From Saposhnikovia divaricata (taxonomy: Eukaryota > Streptophyta > Magnoliopsida > Apiales > Apiaceae), in contig CM071598.1 in NCBI GenBank assembly GCA_036435485.1, positions 106,948,501 to 107,012,500 on the forward strand: a stretch of DNA of 64,000 nucleotides, written 5' to 3'. The position numbers and the translations under genes were made by a program. Below are positions 54,154-64,000 of the stretch, one piece after another. Each line of letters starts with the position of its first letter. The first letter of the stretch is position 1. The notes under the pieces are model-generated. The model was not told where the DNA came from, ran no database searches, and saw only the letters and a program-made list of their open reading frames with translations.

Positions 54154-54306
54154 TTCTAGGAAAACTGATCAGGTTTTCCTTGAAGTTTTTAACTGCCCTT
54201 TTTGGGGATGTGGGTCAGGGTTTATCGTTGTACACTAGTGTTTCACGAGTATCGTCTTTTAATGTAAAGCGTGGAGCGACCGATGCATTTACGATGACAT
54301 TTTAAA
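54154..54306 (-). other. Tat-like 3' spacer
   Basis: Short non-coding stretch between polypurine tract and minisatellite; nothing recognised. Confidence 0.5.
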
Positions 54307-54535
54307 CGATACTAACAGCACTAAACGACACTGAACGGTGCTAACCAACCTTAAACGACGTCTAAATGGCATTACATGGCAGAAGACGGTGCTAAACGGA
54401 GCTAAACAGCACTAAACGGGGCTAACCGGTGCTAATCGGCACTAAACGGCGCTAACCGGTGCTAATCAGCACTAAACGGCGCTAAGCGGTGCTAATCAGC
54501 ACTAATCGGCACTAAACGGCGCTAACCGATGCTAA
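54307..54535. repeat. Minisatellite with 10-bp sub-repeats
   Basis: Units such as CACTAAACGG, CGCTAACCGG and TGCTAATCAG repeat about every 10 bp, with a 30-bp higher order in the right half. It is less regular on the left. Confidence 0.85.
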
Positions 54536-54654
54536 TCTTTAATTTCGGCTTCGTACTGATTTTCACATTCAACACGTCAGGATTGAAGTTAAACACCAAC
54601 TCGAGAACTCAGACTGAAAATCAGTCGGCTGAAAAGCTCGAGGACTAAGACTGA

Positions 54655-54895
54655 AAATCAATCTTGGTCGGCTGACGGGCCGAGGGGGCCTTGGTCGGCT
54701 GGAGCTTCCATGGTTACTTGGTCAGCCGTTCGTGGTCGGTTGATTCTTCCTTGGAGCCTTGGTCGGCTGTTCGCGGTCGGCTGTCGCTCCCTGCGTGGCT
54801 CGGTCGGCCGTTCGAGGTCGGCTGACGCCTTCCGTGGAGCTTGGTCGGCCAACGGGGGTCGGCTGACGCTCCCGTGGCACCTCAGTCGATCGATT
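54655..54895. repeat. GC-rich minisatellite (GGTCGGCTG units)
   Basis: Eleven or so TTGGTCGGC / GGTCGGCTG cores at 20-40 bp spacing with variable linkers. It continues the hypervariable 3' region typical of Tat elements. Confidence 0.8.
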
Positions 54896-55053
54896 ACGGT
54901 CTGTTAATGAAGGTTGGCCATCTTCAGTTGGCCAAGGATTGAACATCAGTCTTGGAACGTTGTTATCAAAACCTCAACATTGAACACTGAATTTTATTAA
55001 TCATGAATTACTAATTTGGTCAACAACGGGGCTTCAGTCATATACTTCTTCAA

Positions 55054-55925
55054 CTATTCAAAGGCCTCTTGGCTCTCAGGAGTCCACTCAAAATTTTTCA
55101 CCTTCTTCAATGCTTGGAAGAAAGGCAAGCACTTGTCGTCAGTCTTAGAGATAAATCTCCCCAAGGCTGCTACTCTGCCCATCAGCTTCTGTACATCTCG
55201 TATAAAACGGGGGGGTTCCATGTCTAAAATTGCCTTGATCTTATCGTGGTTGGCTTCTATGCCTCGCTTTGAAACCATCAAACCCAAAAATTTTCTTGAC
55301 CCAATGCCAAAGGCACACTTGGCTGGATTCAACATCATCTTATGGTGCCTCAGCACTTCAAATGCCTCTCTGAGGTGCTTAATATGGTCTGCCTTGATTA
55401 GACTTTTGACCAACATGTCATCAACATAGACCTCCATGGTTTTCCCAATCAGATGGGCGAATATCTTATTCACCAATCGCTGATGAGTGGCTCCTACATT
55501 CTTTAGACCAAAAGCCATAACAAGATAACAGAAAACACCAAAGTGAGTTATGAAAGATACCTTTGGGATGTCATCCTCGTGCATCTTAATCTGATTGTAA
55601 CCGCTGAAACCATCCATGAAACTCAACATCCCATGCCCAGCAATGGCATCTATCAGCGTGTCAATCCTTGGTAGAGGGAAACAATCCTTAGGACGTGCAC
55701 CATTTAAATCGGTGAAGTCTATACACATCCTCCACTTTCCAATCGCCTTCTTGACCATCACGGGGTTAGCCAACCATTCGGGGAACTGAATCTCTTCAAT
55801 GAAACCAGCTTCTAGGAGCTTGTCTACCTCTTGCTTAATGGCCTCTTTCCTTTCAGGAGCAAAATTCCTTTTCTTGTGCTTTATTGTCTTTTGCTTAGGA
55901 ACGACATTCAACTTGTGAGTTATGA
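55054..55925 (-). pseudogene. Tat-like reverse transcriptase
   Basis: About 285 codons: KRNFAPERKEAI, PEWLANPVMV, KWRMCIDFTDLNGARPKD, DGFSGYNQIKMHEDD, YLVMAFGLKNVGATHQRLV, catalytic YVDD at about 162-165, and the thumb region (KCAFGIGSRKFLGLMVS). A frameshift near 55930 separates it from an upstream ADMPGID block, usual before RT in this group. The frame ends at 55054 inside the connection region, just where RNase H should begin. Downstream is minisatellite DNA, so the element cannot be autonomous. Confidence 0.82.
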
Positions 55926-55929
55926 CTGG

Positions 55930-56900
55930 GGATCAATCCCTGGCATGTCAGCTGTTGTCCAAGCAAGAAAATCACCATTATCTTGCAAGAATGCTATCAA
56001 TCTGCCCTTCAAGGGTTCTTTCAAAGAAGCTTCAATAAATGTAACCTTTTCAACAGTGGAGTAGTTTGATAAGGGATTTAAAGGCACTTTGCTTAGCCCT
56101 TCATGGGAACAAGGGCATCATGCCTTGCTCAGAGATATGAATACAAGTTTCAAAGTTAGTTGCCGGACCTTCTTGGTTTTCTTGGACTCCATGGTTTGGA
56201 CTCCCTGGTCTTGGTCAAGGATGCCCTTGGATTCCCTGATCCTTGGTTGAGATTCAAGGTCTGCTGTTAGCCTTGCATGGCTTAAGTGGCCACATGTGGT
56301 GTAATTATTCATCTTATCTTGTATCCAGGGTCCTTTATGGACTTGAATTTTGATTGTATTGTAATCCAACTGTTGATCCTTCGGGACCTTTTCTATGCGT
56401 GTGCTTGTTTTCATTCATATTTTCTTTTATTTTCAGTACTTGGTCATCTTCGACTTACACACATCGGGTGCTTGGTACATAAATAAAATCACATAAGAAA
56501 TGAATGGAAAACAAACTTGCATTAATAACTTGAAATGGGTTCAACCCTTATAAAGAGTACTACTGTCCTACTCGGAGCAACATGCTCTACAATGGTTTTT
56601 TTTTTACCGCAGCTCTACAATGGTTTCATCGAACCTTATTTCTACTTCTACTAGACAAATATGAACCTTAGTCCTACTAGGATAATTTGAACCCATCGGG
56701 GCTTTGCAAGACTAGGCCTGCACCACTTGATTTTGTTTTTGATGCTCCATCAAAATAGAGCACTCACTACTCCTTCTAGTCACCTCATTCTTATTCTGAA
56801 GTTCACTTCCTACTTGGGGTACTATCTCCTGCCCCCCGACTTCTTGGTTGCCAATGGTACATTCAACCACGAAGTCAGTTAACACCTTAGCCTTGATGGA
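55930..56900 (-). other. Protease-RT linker region, decayed
   Basis: About 1 kb with only scattered short frames. ADMPGID-like codons lie near 55940-55975, and the rest has no recognised domain. Tat pol has a poorly conserved linker here, so it is probably decayed coding sequence. Confidence 0.45.
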
Positions 56901-56902
56901 TG

Positions 56903-57525
56903 TCAGAGGCTTAGGTGTGATGTCCTCCGCTGGCCTTTCTTGGTGTACCTTATCACTATGGACATCCATGTCTTCAATCGGAAGGACCTGCCCCCGACTC
57001 CATCAGGCCTTAACGCGGCTACATAACAGCTCCTAGCCATTTTTTGATCACTTTTTTGTTCTCCTACACCATTCCTGGTTGGAAACTTGATCTTCATGTG
57101 ATAGGTAGAGGCCACAGCCTTAAAAGCGTGGAGTCCAGTCCTCCCGAGGATGGCATTGTAAGTAGAAGATGCTTTGATAACCAAAAAGTTCAACATCTGA
57201 GTGGCCTCTATCGGCTTCTGTCCGATGGTGACGGGCAACTGAATAGTTCCCTCAACTTTAGATTCTACTCCATTAAACCCGTATATAGGCATGTTGTCAA
57301 TTGAGTGTCATTATACGCCATCTTTATAAATGCATCATGAAACAAGATATCCACAGAAGCTCCATTGTCTATCAAGACTCGCTTCACCTCTGAATTTCCA
57401 ATCATATGAGTTATGACCAGCGGGTCGTCATGGGGGAACTTTACCACTTCGAGATCTAAATCATCGAACCTGATTGCTGCCTCAGTTTTTGCACATTTAG
57501 GCGTTTCTCCAACAATGTGCATCAC
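56903..57525 (-). pseudogene. Tat-like protease
   Basis: The first part (57525-57265) has KRVLIDNGASVDILFHDAF, the aspartic protease site, with IDNGAS where family members usually have VDGGSS. The second part (57292-56903), in a shifted frame, continues with YGFNGVESKVEGTIQLPVT, TYNAILGRTGLHAF and STYHMKIKFPT, typical of the domain's second half. One frameshift near 57270-57290 joins them. Processing activity is lost in this copy. Confidence 0.8.
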
Positions 57526-57605
57526 TTCTCTGGTATAAGCCTTTCGGGAATTCTTTATTGTCCGGCCGCGGTTGGGCCTCCTGAGATCATGTTGATCACT
57601 GGCCC

Positions 57606-58057
57606 TCAGGGCTGTGGGTTGCGATCTTGATCATCGTCGCTCCTATCATACTCTCTTCTCTGATTACCACGATCTTCACTCTTAGTGAAGTGGCTCAGCT
57701 TCCCTCTACGGACCAAGAACTCGATCTCATCTTTGAGTTGCTTGCAATCATCAGTGTCATGCCCCACATCCTTGTGGAATCTGTAATACTGATTCTTGTT
57801 TCTCTTTGCGGGATCACCCTTGAGTAGCTTCGGCCATCGAAAATCTTTATCTTTCTCAATGTCCAAGAAGATTCGACTCCTGGGAGTGTTCAACCTTGCA
57901 TAATAAGCGAACATCGGTCCTAGAGCAGAGTCGGAGTCCTTGCTAGTTCGGGGATATTTGTCCCTAGGATCGTACTCTTGCTCTTGCTTTCGTTTCTTAG
58001 AGTCGTTATTACCCCCTCCATGACCTGCTATAGCTTCTTTCTTCATGCTATCCTCAG
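57606..58057 (-). pseudogene. gag: Tat-like Gag, C-terminal part
   Basis: Reads KKEAIAGHGGGNNDSKKRK, a charged region, then NQYYRFHKDVGHDTDDCKQL, the C/H-type block that ends Tat Gag. It is interrupted at 58058 by a hAT-like fragment. The centre of Gag, about 120 residues, is missing between this piece and 58997-59802. Confidence 0.8.
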
Positions 58058-58996
58058 TAGGGCTGAGCAAAACCGATCCGAAACCGAAAAACCAAACCGA
58101 AATTTATTATTTCGGTTCGGTGCGGTTTCAAAATTTCTGAAATTTCGGTTATTTCAGTTTTTCGGATTTGACCGAAATATATTTCGGTTCGGTCCAATTT
58201 TTTTCAAAATATTTCGGTTTTGGACCGAATAAACCGAAATATATAAAACATATACTTACATTATATATATAGGGAGTATAATATATATATATATATTAAT
58301 TGAATATCAATAATCTAATATCTATTAAGTCTTCTGTTCTGACTTTTGTCTGTCTCTGTTACAACCTAAATTGAAAACCTTACCTCAATCGTCAATACTC
58401 ACCTCAGTCCTCAGTCATCACCTCGGTCGTCAGTCCTCACTCGGCCGACACTCGTCTAATTTGTATTCCTCTTCTAATTTTAAGGTTGGTTATTATATTC
58501 CTCTTCTAATTTGTATATTTATAATTTGTATCTATTAGCTGTTAGATTCTTGTTGACAACAATAAAAATTGATTTTTTGGTCGATAGGAACAGGAACAGC
58601 TAAACTTTGTATACAGGTTTGACAAGGCAAAGGCTCACCAATACTATGCATAACTACTAAATATAACGGAACAGTCATGTTAGTAAACTCAAAGGACAAA
58701 ACTAAGTTCTAAATGATTACTGAATCTATGTTATTTACAATGAAAACTAGAGATATTGACATATGATAAATTCCCAAAATATTTAGATGACACACATGAT
58801 ATATAACTCAACTTTGAGACATGTGACCTTCAAATAAACATAAGCAGCCGAGCAGGAGACTTTTAAAAAATTCAGTTTTAATGGATCGGACCGAACCTAC
58901 TGAAATATTTCGGTTCGGTTCTTGTTCAGTTAAAATATAATTTCGGTCCGGTTCGGTCCCAAAAAAAAATAGCTATTCTATTTTTTGGTTATTTCA
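58058..58996. mobile_element. hAT-like fragment inside Tat gag
   Basis: The left end TAGGGCTGAGCAAAACCG differs by little from the MITE at 17068, and the body is full of TTTCGGTTCGGT-type repeats at both sides. The matching right inverted repeat is absent. The gag sequence on that side is also missing, so a deletion seems to have removed both. No transposase ORF. Confidence 0.55.
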
Positions 58997-59802
58997 GACA
59001 GCGTTTGAGGGAACGCCCTACACTTTAGGGCATCACTTGCAGGCTGCAACAGCAGTGCGTTTGAGAACGTCCTGACGTGATTTGCGGGATCACCCGTTCC
59101 ATCATAAACTTTAATTGTCGGCATCTTGAACTTCTTAGAAATACGAGAATTCATCACCTCCTCAGTAAATGGGGGTGTTGGATCATTAGGATCCCCAAGT
59201 GGTAACAGATCTTTGGGGTTTCCCTCAGGGATTTTCCCCCTTGTTGTTCTTCCAATTGGGGCATCAGCCCTTTTATATCTCCTTGAGGCCCTCTCCAAAT
59301 CAACAATGGGAATCCCTCCTGAAGTCGGAGGAGGTCGATTCTGATTCTGCCTCACCTGTTCTCTTGCCATGTCGTCCTTCAGCTTTAGGATCTCGGCCTC
59401 ATGAGCCCTTATCCTCTCAACAGTTATTAAAGGGGGTCCATCATGGATACTTCGTGTCTTTCTTAGAGGTTCTTTGCTAGCACGTCGCCTCCTCGGGGCT
59501 TCATCATGATCATCGTCCTCAGATGACGAGTCGTCAGTATAGGGGCCAGAGTAGTCATCATATTCCTGATCACGGCCCAACCCCCTATTATTAGGAGGCT
59601 CCTGAATCAGCAAGGCATGGCCGCTTGTTCCAACACCTCGAGTAGCAGGAGGGTAGTTAGGCATACCATACATCGGGTTGGTATTTGCAGGGAGATCCGT
59701 AGTATGGATCCGTACCCCTGGGGGTAGCGTGCGATTAACGTTATCAAGAGAAGAAACTACCATCTTAAGAGGGTTGGTTTCTTGGATTTGATGGACAATC
59801 AC
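58997..59802 (-). pseudogene. gag: Tat-like Gag, N-terminal part
   Basis: About 268 codons with an acidic stretch (YTDDSSSEDDDHDEA near 88-102), R-rich patches, a helix (RIRAHEAEILKLKDDM near 130-145) and the start of the capsid domain (PFTEEVMNSRISKKFKMPTI, YDGTGDPANHVRTF, ALKCRAFPQTLS). It stops at the hAT-like fragment after PQTLS. An ATG-less upstream stretch continues toward the primer site, so the start is uncertain. Confidence 0.82.
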
Positions 59803-59983
59803 CGGTAGAGTCCCCTCAACATGGGGAATCGTCCCTGGAGGTTGAGAGACTAGAGGTTGAGTGGTTGTCTGAGTTAATGGGGGTACAGACTTTTGTTCAG
59901 TGACGACAGGCGGGTCGGAGGTGACAGTAGTTGCTTCGGTTGAGGTTGTTGTTCTTCGTGTTTGAACAATGGTTGATGTTGTC

Positions 59984-60001
59984 TTCCCACAGACGGTGCC
60001 A
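59984..60001 (-). other. Primer binding site, Tat-like
   Basis: The minus strand reads TGGCACCGTCTGTGGGAA, two bases inside the LTR. TGG.(G/A)CCGTCTGTGGGAA sites are usual in Tat-type elements. I did not verify the tRNA. Confidence 0.75.
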
Positions 60002-60003
60002 AA

Positions 60004-60519
60004 TGTTGTCGAATAAAAACTAGTTTACCGAATTGGGGCTAGGGTTTGTGTATATTTAATGCGAAGGGGTTGGTGAGCTTCGAGCTTTAATGGCTGTTTC
60101 TGTGTTCGAGACTAATCGGTCCTCACAGAGTGCCTACGTATCTCGTTATTGAGAATCAAGCCAAAAACGTAGTTCTGAGAATGAGGGTCGGGCCCTTATA
60201 TAGGCTGCGGGAGCCTTAGAATTATGGTAGGATTCGGAAACTTGGTGGGCAAGCCACCTCCTTGAGGAAGGTTCTAGACTCCTTCCTTGTAGGAATCAGT
60301 TTCCATGTTGAATTGGGTGCCTTGGAGGCTACTCCTAGCGATATTGTTTCCTTGTTTGACTTTTATTGCTGAGCTGTTTATCTCCTCCAATATTAATTAC
60401 AAATTTAATATTGAAATTAAGGATTTGGGCCCCACTAATGGGCCCCACGTTTGGACCATACCTGGTCTAATTAATGCCACATTAAATGTGGTTTTAGGGC
60501 TTAGTTTTAGCCCATATCA
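60004..60519 (-). repeat. 5' LTR of the Tat-like element
   Basis: 516 bp, partner of 53625-54141. Confidence 0.9.
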
Positions 60520-61279
60520 ATATGTTTTAACAGAAAAAAGTAATCGGTTATTTATTAGTATTATAATATTATAATTTTTTTATTAAATAGAAATGCCCAT
60601 AATAAAATTGGAAAAAAAGAGATCTTAGTTAGAGAAAATAGAAAAGGTAATATGAAAATTAAAAAGGAAACATATTTTAGGTGAAAAAGGTAATTGATTA
60701 GTTTTTCGTAATGATAATTTAATTATGTTATTTTTCTAAATAAAACCGCTCTTAATGTTTTTAGAAAAAGGAGAAACTAATGTTGCTTGTGATATTTCTA
60801 GAAAAAAGGAATTTTAGTTAGAAAATATAGAAAAGATGATACGTTTTAGTTGAAAAAGGAAATCAGTTAATTATTAGTTATAATATTATTATTTTATTTT
60901 ATTAAATAGAACCTCCCGGGATATAATTGGAAAAAGAGATGTTTTATTTAGAGAAAATAGAAAATGTAACGTATTTTGGCTGAAAAAGATGGAGTAATTG
61001 ATTAGTGAATAGTAATTTTAGTTAGATAAAATATAAAAGATAATGTATTTTACGTGAAGGAGGAAATTAATTAGTTACTGAAAAATAGAAAAGGTAACAT
61101 GTTTTACCTGAAAAAGTAAATTTATTAGTTATTACTTATTAGTAACTATAAATAATTTAGTAAGGATAATTAAGTAAAAATAACATGTAGCCTTAAGTAA
61201 GGGTAAATAAGTAAAATCAACAGGTACTGTACCGACCAACCAAACTTTTAATGTTTCGGCTTTTATATAATAGTATAGA

Positions 61280-62585
61280 TATAATCTGCGCTTCACGCGG
61301 TTTATAAATTTTATTTAAAAGTATTGAAAATAGATAAATTAATTTCTATTATTTTTACAAATTGATTGGTCTCTAATGAATTTCCTAAAAAAATGGATTT
61401 TAAAACAATTACATGAATTATTAGTTGAAAAAAATACTCATATTGTATATCTAAAGTATTGGTAATCTTAAAAATATCACAAACATATAAAATAAAAATT
61501 ACAATTGGAACATAATATTTACGATTAAAAATTACAAATATTAAATATAACTTAATAATGTTTTTTAAAGCCGACACTACTCCCATAATATACATGTTCA
61601 ATAATGGTGTAAAAATATTTTTAATTAGAATATTAATTTATTTTTACACAACATATACGGGTTGTATAAATTTTTTACCGATTTAATATTTCGATAAAAT
61701 GGATGGGTTTGTTCAGTTTAATTAGTTTGGTCATAACACATGTGCAATTTATTCATGTGCAAAAGTAAAAAGTATGTCTGTATTATTCGTATAGAAATTT
61801 CAGATATTAAATAAAGATCTGTGTACTTCCCTATTTATTACGACTTTCACTTGATAATAAAGACTGCTTGAGAAGTTATGGTCAGTAACGTTTTTTAAAG
61901 ACGACACCCCACTCATAACATAAATATATAATAATATGTAAGAATTTATTAAATTAGAATATTAATTTATTTCAACACACTTTAATGAAATAATGGGTGT
62001 ATAGCTTTTTTATCAAATTTATTTTTCGCTAAAATGGTTGGTTTTGTTAGATTTAATCTATTTAATCATAACCCATGTGTAATTTATTCATGTGCAAAAT
62101 TAAATATCCGTTTGTATTGTTTGTATACAAATTCCAAATATTAGGCACAGATCTTGTACTTTCATATTTTATTACGACTTTCACAATAATTGATAATAAA
62201 AATTGCTTGAGAAGTTAAAGTCGTATGCCCTACAGTTATTCGAAAAAGAAATTACAGTGATCTTGAATAGGGAATAAAAAAACACAATATAAACAATTTT
62301 TAGTCGTCATTTTACCAAAAAATAAACTTAACTATATATATTTAATATTCAATATTTAGATAATAACTATAACATTCAAATAAAGTTTGCTAATTTTTAA
62401 ACAGATTAAATAGAATAAATTTATAGATGTTTAATAATTGTAATAAATGACTAATTAAAATACCATTAATAGCTATTTAATGCAAGAAAAGAATTATAAT
62501 AAAAAAACCAAAAAAAATTGAAAAATCAAAAAAAATACGTTGAACTCTTCTGATGCATTTTCTAATCTCCGGCCATTATAATATA
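61280..62585. other. AT-rich repeat with a 330-bp tandem duplication
   Basis: No gene. It starts with CTGCGCTTCACGCGG, similar to 17678-17693. Two adjacent blocks, 61562-61890 and 61891-62223, are diverged tandem copies (each with GACACC/ACTAC..CTCATAA, AGAATATTAATTTATT, TTATTCATGTGCAAAA, GATCT..GTACTT, GCTTGAGAAGTT). The end resembles 36461-36857. Confidence 0.6.
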
Positions 62586-63925
62586 CTAGCTTAAAACCCG
62601 TGCGATGCACAGATTTCTTTTAATATTATATGAAATTTTTTCATTATTTGAATTGATATTTTTAAAATATGAATTTTGGAGGCTTAAAGTTTTAAATGAG
62701 ATGATATGATAATGACTGTATAAATGTTATCCGTGATATTTCTAGAAAAGGAGGAATTTTAGTTAGAAAATATAGAAAAGATTATATGTTTTAGTTGAAA
62801 AGGATAATCTGTTAATTATTAGTAATTATAAAATTATGGTTTTATTTTATTAAATAGAATGCCCGTGATTTATTTGGAAAAGAGTGGTCTTAATTAGAGA
62901 AAATTAAAAAGGTAACATGTTTTAGGTGAAAAAGGTAATTGATTTTTTATTGTAATTATAATTTAATTATGTTAGTTTACTAAATAAAATTGCTTGTAAT
63001 GTTTTTAGAAAAGGAGAAATTAATGTTGTCCGTGATATTTATATAAAAAGAGGGATTTTAGTTAGAAAATATAGAAAAAATGATATGTTTTAGCTGGAAA
63101 AAGGTAATCGGTTAATTATTAGTATTATAATATTATTATTTTATGTTATTAAATTAAACCGTCCGTGATATAATTGGAAAAGTAGAGATTTTAGTTAGAG
63201 AAAATATAAAAAGTGACGTGAAAATTAAAAAGGTGACATGTTTAGGTAAAAAAGGCAATTTATTTGTTTATAGTAATTATAATTTAATTGTCTTATTTTA
63301 CTAAATAAAATTGCTCGTAGCGTTTTTATAAAATGAGAAATTAATGTTACCCGTGATATTTCTAGAAAAAAAAAGAATTTAATTAGAAAAGTTGATACGT
63401 TTTAGCTGAAAAGGTAATCGGTTAATTATTAATATTATAATATCATTATTTTATTTTTATTAAATAGAACTGCACGTGATATAATTGGAAAAAATAGATT
63501 TTAGTTAGAGAAAATGTAACGTGTTTTGGTTGATAAAGGTAACCGCCCATGATATAATTGGGAAAAAAAATTTAGTTAGAGAAAAGGTAACGTGTTTTAA
63601 CTGAAAAAAGGAAATTGATTAGTTAATAGTAATTATTTAGTTATTGAAAAATAGAAAAGGTAATATGTTTAATATGAAAAAGGAAATTGATTACTGAAGG
63701 AGAAATTTTAGTCTGATAAAATATAAAAGATATCGTATTTTACTTTAAAAAGGAAATTATTTAGTTATTGAAAAATAGAATAAATAATATGTTTAATCTG
63801 AAAAATGAAATTGATTAGTTAGTATGATGGATTTTATTTGTAATTTAGTAAAATAAGTAAAATCAACAGATACCGTACCGACCAACCAAACTTTTAATGT
63901 TTCGGTTTTTATATAATAGTATAGA
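62586..63925 (-). mobile_element. Helitron-like element, uninterrupted copy
   Basis: On - it runs from TCTATACTATTATA (63925) to GTGCATCGCACGGG...CTAG (62586), between A and T, with no target duplication. The 1340-bp body consists of alternating units with CCGTGATATTTCTAG and CCGTGATATAATTGG (near 62736, 62862, 63029, 63163, 63350, 63470, 63546). It has no ORF, so it is non-autonomous. Confidence 0.62.
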
Positions 63926-64000
63926 TATAAATATAATAGATGTGTAATTTTTATAATTATTTATTAATTACGTTTTTTCATCTTTTTTCCCTATTCCTAC

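Larger units (their letters stand above)
53625..60519 (-). mobile_element. Deleted Tat-like gypsy element
   Basis: LTRs of 517 and 516 bp (53625-54141, 60004-60519) are flanked by ATATG (53620-53624, 60520-60524). On - it has a primer site, a split gag, protease, RT and then two minisatellites before the polypurine tract. RNase H and integrase are missing. Gag (GFKxP.IK.YDGT.DP type) and RT resemble the Tat/Ogre/Retand group. Confidence 0.88.
53337..61279 (-). mobile_element. Second Helitron-like copy, split by the Tat-like element
   Basis: The pieces 53337-53619 and 60525-61279 share the alternating CCGTGATA units of the free copy at 62586-63925. The 5' end on - (TCTATACTATTATA) lies at 61279, preceded by A. 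No clear CTAG hairpin end is seen at its left, where it abuts the first copy, so it may be truncated or fused. Confidence 0.5.

Noticed and set aside
56118..56486. Possible host gene between Tat protease and RT
   Set aside because: The frames are short and broken, and the position fits the variable pol linker of the element.
1..64000. tRNA or rRNA genes
   Set aside because: The only tRNA-like sequences found are the short primer binding sites of the retrotransposons; no cloverleaf or rRNA core was seen.

Overview
The window is repeat-rich nuclear DNA from a flowering plant. It is AT-rich and built almost entirely of nested transposable elements: Ty1/copia and Ty3/gypsy LTR retrotransposons, a LINE remnant, Helitron-like elements and hAT-type elements. 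tRNA-iMet and tRNA-Asp primer sites, Sirevirus-, Athila-, Tekay- and Tat-type proteins and polypurine tracts all point to a eudicot. An asterid, perhaps Apiaceae, is my guess but I cannot prove it from sequence alone. I found no convincing ordinary host gene, no rRNA or tRNA gene and no CRISPR array.

Layout, left to right. (1) 1-9112: the 3' part of a Sirevirus-like copia element on + (Sire-1), with an intact pol frame, a broken third ORF that has its own promoter-like region, and a 3' LTR. It sits inside (2) 9113-12787, the 3' end of an Athila-type gypsy element on + (Athila-1). That element in turn sits inside (3) 12788-~16491, a decayed copia element on - (copia-B). (4) 16492-18620: AT-rich sequence with a 337-bp hAT-type MITE. 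(5) 18621-36443: an internally deleted LINE with a 17-bp target duplication. It is split by a complete Sirevirus-like element on - (Sire-2, 18857-35957, TSD ttttg), which is itself split by a non-autonomous Athila-like element on - (Athila-2, 20216-26954, TSD aagct). (6) 36858-53336: a Helitron-like element on -, split by a 15.4-kb Tekay-like gypsy element on - (37764-53134, TSD atgga) whose LTRs are about 4.6 kb long. (7) 53337-61279: more Helitron-like sequence, split by a deleted Tat-like gypsy element on - (53625-60519, TSD atatg). (8) 61280-62585: AT-rich duplicated sequence. (9) 62586-63925: a nearly free-standing Helitron-like copy.

The target duplications make the order of events readable. 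The LINE came before Sire-2, and Sire-2 before Athila-2. The Helitron-like element came before the Tekay-like element. Copia-B came before Athila-1, and Athila-1 before Sire-1.

The most unusual material lies in the two Sirevirus-like elements. Each carries its own short motif (TCAACGGAT in Sire-1, CAGAGTTT in Sire-2), dispersed on both strands through LTR, coding linker and 3' spacer and often paired into hairpins. Sire-1 has a TATA-type promoter before its third ORF. Sire-2 carries an antisense 85-codon unit with a TATA-like box, a G-box and a polyadenylation-type 3' end. The Tekay-like element has an intact extra acidic ORF between its primer site and gag.
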